Assembly: GCF_051195235.1 (NCBI RefSeq)
Contig: NZ_JBNFZM010000005.1
Location: 124,001 to 188,000 of the forward strand
Reading direction: 5' to 3'
Length of the DNA stretch: 64,000 nucleotides
Source of the DNA: Tateyamaria sp947503385
Lineage (GTDB): Bacteria > Pseudomonadota > Alphaproteobacteria > Rhodobacterales > Rhodobacteraceae
The notes under the pieces were generated by a model. It worked only from the letters and a program-made list of their open reading frames with translations, was not told the DNA's origin and did not search any database. This document shows, in pieces, positions 56,040 to 64,000 of this stretch. The number at the start of each line of letters is the position of its first letter. The first letter of the stretch is position 1. Position numbers and translations under genes: made by a program.

Positions 56040-59000
56040 ATGTGGCAATTCTGGGTCGACCGTGGGGGCACCTTTACCGACATCGTGGGCCGACGCCCGG
56101 ACGGGACGCTTGTGACGCACAAGCTCTTGTCCGAGAATCCCGAACGCTACCGCGACGCCGCCGTGCAGGGCATCCGCGAGTTGCTGGGCCTGCGCCCCGA
56201 CGACGCCATCCCCAACGGCACGATTGATGCGGTCAAGATGGGCACCACGGTCGCCACCAATGCACTGCTGGAGCGCAAGGGCGACGCCACCGTCCTCTTT
56301 ATCACCCAAGGGCTCAAGGATCTGCTGCGGATTGGCTACCAGAACCGGCCCAAGCTGTTTGATCTGAACATCGCGTTGCCCGAATTGCTGTATGACGCTG
56401 CCTATGAGGTGCGCGAACGGGTGGCCGCAGACGGAGCCGTGATCACCCCTCTGAACGAGGCGCAACTGCGCCGCGATCTGCAAACGGCCTATGACGCCGG
56501 GTTCCGCGCTGTTGCCATTGCACTCATGCACGCCTACCGATTTCAGCGCCACGAACAGCGGGCGGGCGAGATCGCGCGCGAAATCGGGTTCACCCAGGTC
56601 TCGCTCAGCCATGAGGTCAGCCCGCTGATCAAGCTGGTGGGCCGCGGTGACACCACGGTGGTTGACGCCAACCTGTCGCCCATCCTGCGCCGCTATGTCG
56701 ATCAGGTGCGCGACGCGCTCGGGGCCGGATCGGGCGGATGCAAATCGCTGATGTTCATGCAGTCCAATGGCGGTCTGACCGATGCAAGCCTGTTTCAGGG
56801 CAAGGACGCGATCCTGTCCGGTCCGGCGGGCGGTGTCGTCGGCATGGTGCGCACGGCGCACGCCGCCGGGTTCGACAAGCTGATCGGGTTCGACATGGGG
56901 GGTACGTCCACCGATGTGTGCCACTATGCGGGCAGCTATGAGCGGTCGTTTGAGACCGAAGTTGCGGGCGTGCGGATGCGCGCGCCGATGATGTCTATCC
57001 ATACGGTGGCGGCGGGCGGTGGGTCGATCCTGAGCTTCCGGCAAGGCCGGATGCAGGTCGGCCCCGAAAGTGCCGGCGCCGACCCTGGTCCCGCCTGCTA
57101 CCGCCGCGGCGGCCCGCTCGCGGTCACCGATTGCAACGTGGTGCTGGGCAAGCTGCAACCGGACCAGTTTCCGGCCGTCTTTGGCCCCGACGGCAACCAG
57201 CCCCTCGATGCCGACACACCCCGTCAAAAATTTGCGATCCTCGCCCAGGACATTGCCCGCGAAACCGGCGAAGCGCCCCTCAGCGTCGAGGAACTGGCCG
57301 AAGGCTTCTTGCGCATCGCGGTCGAGAACATGGCCAATGCGATCAAGAAGATCAGCGTGCAGCGCGGCTATGACGTCACCCGCTATACGCTCAACTGCTT
57401 TGGCGGCGCGGGCGGGCAGCACGCGTGCAAGGCCGCCGATGTGCTGGGGATGCAAAGCATTCTGATCCATCCCTTTGCGGGCGTGTTGTCGGCCTTTGGC
57501 ATGGGATTGGCGGATGTGCGCGCCCTGCGCGAGTTCCAATTCGAAGGCACGCTTGCCGATCTCGACAATGCGGGCGAAACCCTGCGCCGCCTCAGCGATG
57601 ACGCAATGTCGGAGGTGACCGGACAGGGCATCGGGCGGGACGCTGTCACCATGCTGCAAACCGTCCATGTACGCACGCGCGGTGGGCAACAGACCTTTCC
57701 CGTGGCCTTTGGCCCCCATGACGAGATGGTGGCGGCGTTCACCCAAGCGCATGAGACCTGCTTTGGCTTCGCACCCGACGTGCAGAACCTCGTCATCGAC
57801 CTCCTGACTGTCGAAGCCATCGGCTCCACAGGCGAAGCGGCCAGCCTGAGCGACACCGGCACCGCCCAAGACCCTGTTCCGGTTCAGATGGTCAGCGACG
57901 GCGTCCTCCGCAGCGTCCCGCTTTACCAGCGTGACGGCATGGCCGGGGACGTGCCCGGCCCGGCGATCATCGTCGACCCAACCGGCACCAATGTGGTCGA
58001 GGACGGTTGGACCGCCTCGAAACTGGAGGACGGGGCGCTGGTCCTGCGCCGCACGACGCCGTTGCAACGGGCCGAGGCGATTGGCACCAGTGTCGATCCC
58101 ATCATGCTCGAAGTCTTCAACAACCTGTTCATGTCCATCGCCGACCAGATGGGCGCGACCCTCGCCAACACTGCCTATTCGGTGAACATCAAGGAACGAT
58201 ACGACTTCTCCTGCGCGATCTTTGACGCGGCGGGTGATCTGGTGGCAAACGCGCCGCACGTGCCCGTCCACCTCGGCTCCATGAGCGACAGCGTGCGCAC
58301 CATCCTGCGCGACAATGCAGGCCGGATGCGCCCCGGCGACGTGTTCATGCTGAACGATCCATTCCACGGCGGCACGCACCTGCCCGATATCACCGTGGTC
58401 ACACCCGTCTTTGATGCGACCGGGCGCGACATCCTCTTTGTCACCGCTTCGCGCGGGCACCACGCGGATGTGGGGGGCAAGACCCCCGGCTCTGCCCCGC
58501 CTGACAGCACCCATATCGACGAGGAAGGCGTGCTGTTCTCGAACTTCCAACTGGTCAGCGCGGGCACCTTCCGCGAGGCGGACACCCGCGCACTTCTGGC
58601 CTCCGGCCCCTATCCCTGCCGCAACATCGACGACAACATCGCCGACCTGTCGGCCCAGATCGCCGCCAACGCGACAGGGGCGGCAGAACTGATGAAGGCG
58701 GTGCGTAATTTCGGCGTCGATGTGGTGTCCGCCTATATGCGCCACGTGCAGGACAACGCCGAAGAAAACGTGCGCCGTGTGTTGAACGTCCTCTCCGACA
58801 GCCAGTTTGTCTACCCGCTCGACAGCGGCGCAAAGATCAAGGTGGCCATACGTGTGAACCGCGCGGCGCGGAGTGCGGTGATCGACTTCACCGGCACGTC
58901 GGCGCAGGACTGGTTCAACTACAATGCGCCCCTGTCGATTTGCCGGGCGACGGTGCTGTATGTCTTTCGCACGCTGATCGGCGCGGACATCCCGATGAAC

Positions 59001-59624
59001 GAAGGATGCCTCAGGCCGCTTGAGATCATCGCGCCCGAAGGCAGCATGATCAATCCCGCCTACCCCGCCGCCGTGATCTCGGGCAACACCGAGGTCAGCC
59101 AAGCGATTGCAGATACGCTCTATGGCGCGTTGGGCGTGATCGCCGGATCGCAGGGCACAATGAACAACTTTGTCTACGGCAACGACCGTTTGCAGAATTA
59201 CGAGACGATCTGCGGCGGCACCGGAGCGGGCGACGGGTTCGACGGGGCCAGCGCCGTGCACAGCCACATGACCAACACCCGCATGACCGACCCGGAGGTG
59301 CTCGAGACGCGCTTTCCGGTGCGGGTCGAGGCGTTTTCCATCCGGCGCGGGTCTGGCGGTGCGGGGCGCTACCGGGGCGGTGATGGGATCACCCGCGCGC
59401 TGCGCTTTCTGGAACCGATGACGGTCACCACCCTGTCGTCGCACCGCACGGTGCCACCGCATGGGGCGTCCGGTGGCGCATCCGGAGAACCCGGAGAAAA
59501 CCGGGTGATCCGGGCGGGTGGGACCCATGAGGTGTTGCAAGGCAATGATGTCACGTCGATGCAGCCGGACGATGTGTTTGTGATGCACACGCCGGGCGGC
59601 GGCGGGTTTGGGCGGGTGCCGTGA
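56040..59624 (+). CDS. ATP-dependent 5-oxoprolinase / hydantoinase A-B fusion
   Basis: 1194 residues. The HyuA half (about 1-690) begins MWQFWVDRGGTFTDIVGRRP and has the actin-like ATPase strings MGTTVATNALLERKG, FDMGGTSTDVCHY, GAGGGSI-like AAGGGSILSFRQGRM and CFGGAGGQHACKAADVLG. The HyuB half (about 690-1194) has EVFNNLFMSIADQMGATLAN, HVPVHLGSMSDSVRTILRD, NDPFHGGTHLPDITVVTPVF and RRGSGGAGRYRGGDG. This single-chain arrangement is that of 5-oxoprolinase, which opens 5-oxoproline to glutamate with ATP. Hydantoin or thiohydantoin substrates are possible alternatives. DUF1445 and TRAP neighbours favour oxoproline. Confidence 0.88.
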   Translation: MWQFWVDRGGTFTDIVGRRPDGTLVTHKLLSENPERYRDAAVQGIRELLGLRPDDAIPNGTIDAVKMGTTVATNALLERKGDATVLFITQGLKDLLRIGYQNRPKLFDLNIALPELLYDAAYEVRERVAADGAVITPLNEAQLRRDLQTAYDAGFRAVAIALMHAYRFQRHEQRAGEIAREIGFTQVSLSHEVSPLIKLVGRGDTTVVDANLSPILRRYVDQVRDALGAGSGGCKSLMFMQSNGGLTDASLFQGKDAILSGPAGGVVGMVRTAHAAGFDKLIGFDMGGTSTDVCHYAGSYERSFETEVAGVRMRAPMMSIHTVAAGGGSILSFRQGRMQVGPESAGADPGPACYRRGGPLAVTDCNVVLGKLQPDQFPAVFGPDGNQPLDADTPRQKFAILAQDIARETGEAPLSVEELAEGFLRIAVENMANAIKKISVQRGYDVTRYTLNCFGGAGGQHACKAADVLGMQSILIHPFAGVLSAFGMGLADVRALREFQFEGTLADLDNAGETLRRLSDDAMSEVTGQGIGRDAVTMLQTVHVRTRGGQQTFPVAFGPHDEMVAAFTQAHETCFGFAPDVQNLVIDLLTVEAIGSTGEAASLSDTGTAQDPVPVQMVSDGVLRSVPLYQRDGMAGDVPGPAIIVDPTGTNVVEDGWTASKLEDGALVLRRTTPLQRAEAIGTSVDPIMLEVFNNLFMSIADQMGATLANTAYSVNIKERYDFSCAIFDAAGDLVANAPHVPVHLGSMSDSVRTILRDNAGRMRPGDVFMLNDPFHGGTHLPDITVVTPVFDATGRDILFVTASRGHHADVGGKTPGSAPPDSTHIDEEGVLFSNFQLVSAGTFREADTRALLASGPYPCRNIDDNIADLSAQIAANATGAAELMKAVRNFGVDVVSAYMRHVQDNAEENVRRVLNVLSDSQFVYPLDSGAKIKVAIRVNRAARSAVIDFTGTSAQDWFNYNAPLSICRATVLYVFRTLIGADIPMNEGCLRPLEIIAPEGSMINPAYPAAVISGNTEVSQAIADTLYGALGVIAGSQGTMNNFVYGNDRLQNYETICGGTGAGDGFDGASAVHSHMTNTRMTDPEVLETRFPVRVEAFSIRRGSGGAGRYRGGDGITRALRFLEPMTVTTLSSHRTVPPHGASGGASGEPGENRVIRAGGTHEVLQGNDVTSMQPDDVFVMHTPGGGGFGRVP

Positions 59625-60497
59625 TCAGCCCGCCGATAGGCTGGCCCACCACGCGTCCACGTCGGTCAGACTAAGGCGGTCGGACAGGCCAATACCAACG
59701 AGCGCGGGCGCGCAGTCGGCCTGAGCAGGCGTCACCTCGATCTGTTGGCCCACCACCTGCACGTCCCACGCGGCACCGCTGCGATCAATGACACGCCCCT
59801 TGAGCCGGAACAGCCCGGCGGGCCGCGCGGCAAGAGCGGCGCGCAGCGTTGCCACGTCCACGCCCGTCACGTCGGAACACGACCAAGCGGTGTGCGTTGG
59901 GTGCGGTGCGCCGGAGGCTGGCGTGGCCGTTGCAACCGGTTGCAACAACAAAAGCCGGGCCAGCGTGTCAACGTCGTTCGAACGCAGTGTCGCTGCATCC
60001 GTGGCAAGCCGCGGCAGCGCCGCCTCCTCTGGTATCTTGCTGACCGCAATGACGTCGGCCTTGGCCACCTGATCCACCAGTTGCGGGCCAATCAGCGGGT
60101 CGGCTTGCAAACCGTCAAAGGCGAGGCCGTCCACGACCGTGACGATCCCTCCGTAGCGCATCTCGGGTTCTGCGAGGGCCGCGTTGGCGATGCGCGCAGG
60201 GTCGGACACGCCGCTTGCCTCGACGATCAGGTGGTCCGGACGCGGTCGGCGGTCGAGCGCGTCGCCCAGCGCCATGAACAGGTCCGCACCCATCGTGCAG
60301 CATACGCATCCGTTTGTCAGCGCAATCGTGTCCTCGTCCCGCGACGCAAGCAGCCGCGCGTCGATGTTGATCGCGCCAAAATCATTGACCAGCACCATCA
60401 GCTTTAGCCCGTGATCCGCCGCCAGCAACCGGTTGATCAGCGTGGTTTTCCCCGCGCCCAGATAGCCGGAGATGACCGTCATCGGCAGCGGTGTCAC
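59625..60497 (-). CDS. G3E (CobW/UreG-type) GTPase, putative metallochaperone
   Basis: 290 residues from a GTG at 60497 that overlaps the amidohydrolase stop (GTGA); an ATG at 60482 is an alternative. Walker A ISGYLGAGKTTLI and the metal-binding C-x-C-C motif (TNGCVCCTMG) are typical of COG0523 proteins. Walker B-like region DHLIVEASGVSDPARI follows. The base-specificity motif is degenerate (AVSKIPEE). The C-terminal CobW domain is present (LFRLKGRVID). It probably loads metal into the coupled amidohydrolase; that link is inference. Convergent, adjacent to the oxoprolinase stop. Confidence 0.85.
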   Translation of the reverse strand: MTPLPMTVISGYLGAGKTTLINRLLAADHGLKLMVLVNDFGAINIDARLLASRDEDTIALTNGCVCCTMGADLFMALGDALDRRPRPDHLIVEASGVSDPARIANAALAEPEMRYGGIVTVVDGLAFDGLQADPLIGPQLVDQVAKADVIAVSKIPEEAALPRLATDAATLRSNDVDTLARLLLLQPVATATPASGAPHPTHTAWSCSDVTGVDVATLRAALAARPAGLFRLKGRVIDRSGAAWDVQVVGQQIEVTPAQADCAPALVGIGLSDRLSLTDVDAWWASLSAG

Positions 60498-62119
60498 AGC
60501 AACGTCACCCTGCCGCCAAACACAGTGCCCAGAACCGTCACATCCCGGAGCGCCTCAGGATCAACCGCACGCGGATCGGCACCAAGCACGGCAAAATCCG
60601 CGCGCTTGCCCACCGAGACCGAGCCGACCTCGTGATCCAGCTTCAGGGTCTGCGCGGCACCCAGCGTGATTGCGTGCAGCGCCTCGGGTACGGTGATGCG
60701 CTGCGCAGAGCCCAGCACTTGGCCCGACATGGTCCGGCGGTTGACCGCGCACCACGCGGTAAAGAGCGGGCCCATGGGCGTGACCGGCGCGTCCGAGTGG
60801 ATCGCCACCGTCAGCCCGGCGTCGAGCGCAGAGCGCACGGCGTCCATCCGCTGAGCGCGGTCGTTGCCTATGGTCAGTGCGGCGTGCTGGTCCCCGAAAT
60901 ACCACAGGTGGTTGGCAAAGAGGTTCACACGAATGCCCAAACCGGCGCAGCGCCGGAATTGTGCCGCATCCATCATCTGCCCATGTTGCAGCACATGGCC
61001 GTGATCCGGCCACGGGGCGGCGCGCATAGCCTCGGCCAGCGCGTCGATCACGACCTCGGACGCCTCGTCGCCATTGACGTGGATATGCATCTGTACGCCC
61101 GCCGCGTGCAGGGCGGCGCAGGTGGTGCGGATCTGGTCGGGGGCCATGTTCCAGATGCCATTGGGCTGCCCCCCCACATAGCCCGGCCAGCGCACCCGCG
61201 CGGTCCACCCTTGGATCGACCCATCCGTCATCAGCTTGACCGCGCCCAGCCGCACCTTGTCGGTGGACCGACCCTTGAGCGACAGCGCGCGGGCCGCAAG
61301 GGCGGACGGATCGCCGCTTGCCCCCAATGCAGGTACGATGCGCAAGGCAAACGCGTCATCCCCTGTCACCGTCAACATCACGTCGAGGTCTTCGTCCTCC
61401 AGTTGCGAAAAGAGGTCCGTGACCGTCGTGACCCCGGCCCGCTGCGCCACCTGCGCATAGGACCGGATCGCGCTGGCACGCTGGGACAAGGCCCGAAAAT
61501 CTATACCCAGACGCCGCATGATCGGGAACATCGCCGCCATTTCCTGCAATTCGCCCGTTGGGGTGCCATCCGGGCCTTTGACCACACCTTTGACGTCTGT
61601 GTTGGCATCGTATCCCGCAAGTGCCAGCGCCGCAGAGTTCACGCACATCAGGTGAAAGTTGGAAAACAGGATCGCGATGGGGCGTGTGGCTGATACCTGA
61701 TCCAGATGCGCCCGGCCGAGCCGGTCGTCCGGCAGAAAGATCGGGTCAAAGCCCCAGCCGATCAAAGGCGCATCCGGTGGCAGTTCGGCCTCGATCTTGC
61801 GCAGGCGCGCGACGACATCGCCCAAGGTCGACAGCCCCGTCCACATGCGGCCCTCTGGGTCGATCCGGTCGTGATAGCCGGTATAGGCATAGTCCCAGAT
61901 GGCACCCGCCATCATATGCGCGTGACCTTCGACAAAACCGGGCATCAGCACGGCGTCCGCCAGCGAGGTGTCGTGCACAACCGCACCCCACGGGTCGGCG
62001 CATGTGGCATCCCCCAAGGCCAGAATACGCCCGTCCCGCACTGCAACATGCGTCGCCTCGGGCACCGTTGGGTCCATGGTAACGATTGTTTTTGCTTGAA
62101 AAACCGTAATGTCAGACAT
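60494..62119 (-). CDS. Metal-dependent amidohydrolase (YtcJ-like)
   Basis: 541 residues. Amidohydrolase superfamily: beta-sandwich start ITVFQAKTIVTMDPTVPEAT, metal-binding MPGFVEGHAHMMAG, the central KLMTDGSIQGWTARVRWPGY, MHIHVNGDEASEVVIDAL, HGQMMDAAQF and the late IHSDAPVTPMGPLF (Asp). The C-terminus has EVGSVSVGKRADFAVLGADP. YtcJ relatives hydrolyse cyclic or N-acyl amides and similar bonds; the substrate is unknown. It is the first gene before the coupled G3E GTPase and is placed between the oxoprolinase operon and a LysR gene. Confidence 0.87.
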   Translation of the reverse strand: MSDITVFQAKTIVTMDPTVPEATHVAVRDGRILALGDATCADPWGAVVHDTSLADAVLMPGFVEGHAHMMAGAIWDYAYTGYHDRIDPEGRMWTGLSTLGDVVARLRKIEAELPPDAPLIGWGFDPIFLPDDRLGRAHLDQVSATRPIAILFSNFHLMCVNSAALALAGYDANTDVKGVVKGPDGTPTGELQEMAAMFPIMRRLGIDFRALSQRASAIRSYAQVAQRAGVTTVTDLFSQLEDEDLDVMLTVTGDDAFALRIVPALGASGDPSALAARALSLKGRSTDKVRLGAVKLMTDGSIQGWTARVRWPGYVGGQPNGIWNMAPDQIRTTCAALHAAGVQMHIHVNGDEASEVVIDALAEAMRAAPWPDHGHVLQHGQMMDAAQFRRCAGLGIRVNLFANHLWYFGDQHAALTIGNDRAQRMDAVRSALDAGLTVAIHSDAPVTPMGPLFTAWCAVNRRTMSGQVLGSAQRITVPEALHAITLGAAQTLKLDHEVGSVSVGKRADFAVLGADPRAVDPEALRDVTVLGTVFGGRVTLL

Positions 62120-62197
62120 GCAGACCCCCGCTGTAGTACACCTCTAGGCCTACAGCAGATAGCGACAAAGACAACTCGTTTTGGCCGCGGACCGTGC

Positions 62198-63100
62198 TTA
62201 GGTTGGGTGCTGCGGCGCGGGCAGCGCCTGCAAGTAGTCGACGAAATGCCGGGTGGGTCCCACCACGTGATCGCGCCGCCAGATCGCCGATGTGATCAGC
62301 CGTTCGGTCACATCCTCAATCGGGACAACCACAAGGCCCGGTGCCAGCGCGCTGCACACGTCTTCGGTCAGAACGGTCACCCCCATGCCGCAGGACACAA
62401 GACCAAGGATACCTGCGGTGTTGAACGCCTCCTGCACGATGCGCGGGACAAAGCCCGCGCGGCGGCACAGGGGGATCAGGTAGTCATAAAAATGCTGCCA
62501 GTCAGTGGAATTCCCGTGCACGAAATCCTCGTCCGCCAGATCGGCCAGACAAATGGCATCGCGTTCAGCAAAGGGATGGCTGTCCGCGCAGACACAGACA
62601 AAACGTTCCGATTGCACCGGGTGCTGGTCATAGCCGTCCTTGCTGACCGGGCCGGTGACAAACCCGATGTCCAGCTTGCCCTCGGCCAGCCGGTGCATCT
62701 GGGTCAGCGTCACGCCGTGTTGCGGCTTGAGCGTGATTTGCGGCTGGCGCTCCTGAAAATCCTTGAGCAGCGTCGGCAAGGGACCGGCAATCGCGAAATC
62801 CGTGTACCCGATGCGCAAAGAGCCAATCCGCCCGTCATGGGCGCTGCGCACCTCTTCGGTGGCGCGCTCCATCAGGCTGAGAATCTCATAGGCCCGCCCA
62901 AGGAATGCGCGCCCTGCGGGCGTAATCTGGACGTTCCTGTTGGACCGGATGAACAGCGCCACGCCCAGTTCCGTCTCCAGCGCCTGAATGGCGCGGCTCA
63001 GTGCGGGCTGGGCAATGCCAAGCCTGTCCGCAGCCCGGCGAAAATGCAGGTCTTCGGCGGTGGCGACAAAGTAGCGGACAAGGCGAAGATCGGTGCGCAT
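62198..63100 (-). CDS. LysR family transcriptional regulator
   Basis: 300 residues. HTH: MRTDLRLVRYFVATAEDLHF, then LGIAQPALSRAIQALETELG. Effector domain LRIGYTDFAIAGPLPTLLKD. It is divergent from the TRAP binding-protein gene at 63203 with a 7-bp dyad between, so it probably controls that transporter. The 78-bp gap to the amidohydrolase gene on the same strand leaves co-transcription open. Confidence 0.9.
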   Translation of the reverse strand: MRTDLRLVRYFVATAEDLHFRRAADRLGIAQPALSRAIQALETELGVALFIRSNRNVQITPAGRAFLGRAYEILSLMERATEEVRSAHDGRIGSLRIGYTDFAIAGPLPTLLKDFQERQPQITLKPQHGVTLTQMHRLAEGKLDIGFVTGPVSKDGYDQHPVQSERFVCVCADSHPFAERDAICLADLADEDFVHGNSTDWQHFYDYLIPLCRRAGFVPRIVQEAFNTAGILGLVSCGMGVTVLTEDVCSALAPGLVVVPIEDVTERLITSAIWRRDHVVGPTRHFVDYLQALPAPQHPT

Positions 63101-63113
63101 GATGCCGTTTCGG

Positions 63114-63136
63114 TATCAAAATTGTTACATTTGATA
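63114..63136. promoter_or_regulatory. LysR-type dyad upstream of the third TRAP system
   Basis: TATCAAA (63114-63120) and TTTGATA (63130-63136) are exact complements with a 9-bp spacer, in the 102-bp gap between the divergent LysR and dctP genes. It contains T-N11-A spacing and is AT-rich. A good LysR operator candidate. Confidence 0.6.
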
Positions 63137-63202
63137 TTATGCCGATCCGATTCCCCATGCAAAGCTGAAAGAAAAAACAGATGGACAACAAGGAGAGACA
63201 AC

Positions 63203-64000
63203 ATGGGATTTCAGATAAAGACTGCCGTGGCAGCACTGGCACTGGCGACAGCCACCACAGCCGTTTCGGCGCAGGACATCACAATGAATGTGGGTTTTGG
63301 CGCGCCTGAGGATTCGCTTTATGGTCGGTTCGGCGCGATTTTCGAAGAGATGGCCGAAGAGTACACCGGCGGGTCCGTCGATGTGCGTCTGCGCTGCTGC
63401 AACCAAATCGCGACCGAGGACGAAGGGTTCCGCGCCATGCAGCTGGGCACGGTCGACGGCTTTTTCATCACAGCCAACAACGTGTCGCCGCACTGGCCGC
63501 TGATGGATGTGACCGTGCTGCCCTATATCTTCCAGAACACCGACCACCTCGCACGGGTTGTGGATGGCGAAGTGGGCGATTTCATCCGCTCGCAACTGCT
63601 GGCCGACACCGGTGTGCATCTTCTGAGCTTTGGTCCGGCGCTTTATCGAGACTTCTACAACTCGGTCCGTCCGGTGAACACGATGGCCGACATGGACGGC
63701 CTCAAAATCCGCACACCGAACAACGCGGTGATGCTGGCCACGTTCGAGGCATTTGGCGCAAACCCCGTGCCGCTGGCATGGTCGGAAACGCCCACCGCGC
63801 TGCAAACAGGCACCGTGGACGGCGGCGACAATGGCACGTCCTTTATCCGCGACATGAGCTTTTATGAGTTCATGCCAAACCTCGTCATCCTCGAACATTT
63901 CGTGTCGATGGCGCCGCTCTTTGCCTCCTCCAGCTTTATGGACCGGCTCAGCGATGAACAGCGCGAGCAGATCATGCGCGCCGCCGTCGATGCGGGCAAC
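63203..64000 (+). CDS. TRAP transporter substrate-binding protein (DctP family), system 3, 3'-truncated by window
   Basis: The first 266 residues are present; the frame is open to the last base. ATG 63203 with AAGGAGAG upstream. The signal peptide MGFQIKTAVAALALATATTA ends near VSA. DctP features: EDSLYGRFGAIFEEMAEEYT, LRCCNQIATEDEGFRAMQLG, MADMDGLKIRTPNNAVMLAT (ligand-binding Arg) and SETPTALQTGTVDGGDN. Two adjacent cysteines (RCCNQ) are unusual for the family. Permease genes are expected just beyond the edge. Ligand unknown. Confidence 0.9.
   Translation, partial: MGFQIKTAVAALALATATTAVSAQDITMNVGFGAPEDSLYGRFGAIFEEMAEEYTGGSVDVRLRCCNQIATEDEGFRAMQLGTVDGFFITANNVSPHWPLMDVTVLPYIFQNTDHLARVVDGEVGDFIRSQLLADTGVHLLSFGPALYRDFYNSVRPVNTMADMDGLKIRTPNNAVMLATFEAFGANPVPLAWSETPTALQTGTVDGGDNGTSFIRDMSFYEFMPNLVILEHFVSMAPLFASSSFMDRLSDEQREQIMRAAVDAGN

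Noticed and set aside
55803..59588. Very long open frame antisense to the oxoprolinase gene
   Set aside because: It is the shadow of a GC-rich gene. Its translation is rich in Arg, His, Gly and Val with no family motif, whereas the plus-strand product has complete HyuA and HyuB signatures.
1..64000. CRISPR arrays, insertion sequences, rRNA genes, known riboswitches
   Set aside because: No regularly spaced direct repeats, no transposase reading frames with terminal repeats, no rRNA-like sequence and no recognisable riboswitch core were seen on reading both strands.

Overview
The window reads like a marine alphaproteobacterium of the Rhodobacteraceae (Roseobacter group). The DNA is GC-rich and densely coded. 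It carries three separate TRAP-type carboxylate uptake systems, a cysteate sulfo-lyase-like gene beside a betaine-type ABC importer, a DUF1989-GcvT fusion, a BKACE enzyme, and the housekeeping order SPOR lipoprotein - DD-carboxypeptidase - tmk - holB - tatD - metallo-hydrolase. This placement rests on gene content and order only; no rRNA or marker-gene search could be run. I saw no insertion sequence, prophage, CRISPR array or origin.

Layout. 1-75: start of a probable circularly permuted ATP-grasp gene cut by the window edge. 276-2274 (-): three tandem paralogous secreted 'tail collar' proteins. 2589-8841: a surface-polysaccharide type group (WbqC, DegT aminotransferase, NeuD/PglD-like acyltransferase, B12-binding radical SAM enzyme, beta-propeller glycosidase-like protein, glycosyltransferase). 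8842-9558: about 700 bp without a convincing gene but with strong hairpins. 9559-10461: an unrecognised 300-residue protein.

10458-20172 (-) is the most unusual region. It is one tightly packed gene string, read lodA-like (CTQ amino-acid oxidase, Tat-exported) - lodB-like flavoprotein - egtB - egtD - VioB-type ferritin-like protein - a 188-residue cysteine-rich protein - MNIO (DUF692) iron oxidase - BufC/HvfC-like DUF2063 partner. Several junctions are ATGA overlaps. The cysteine-rich protein has 11 of its 12 cysteines in C-x5-C spacing and looks like the substrate of the MNIO enzyme. A PAS-LuxR regulator (20328-21185) sits upstream. I propose this as a candidate undescribed copper/redox or peptide-modification system coupled to H2O2-producing amine oxidation.

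21315-28325 (+): a catabolic operon of BKACE, TRAP transporter, fused E1 alpha-beta dehydrogenase, RidA and HpcH/HpaI aldolase. 28322-33460: membrane adenylate cyclase, EamA exporter and divergent LysR, secreted NTF2-like protein, Tat-exported aldo/keto reductase. 33454-39945: cuyA-like lyase with a ProXVW-type importer, alpha/beta hydrolase and divergent LysR. 39972-43380: DUF1989-GcvT fusion divergent from a LacI regulator, with two LacI-like operators 21 bp apart. 43434-43523: tRNA-Ser(UGA). 43735-49234: the housekeeping operon. 49303-51080: AEC transporter and YihY membrane protein, convergent.

51204-59624 (+): LysR, DUF1445 (D-glutamate cyclase-like), TRAP transporter and a fused ATP-dependent 5-oxoprolinase, which together suggest uptake and opening of 5-oxoproline or D-glutamate. 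59625-62119 (-): an amidohydrolase and a G3E (CobW) GTPase translationally coupled to it. 62198-63100 (-): LysR divergent from a third TRAP binding protein (63203 to the window end).
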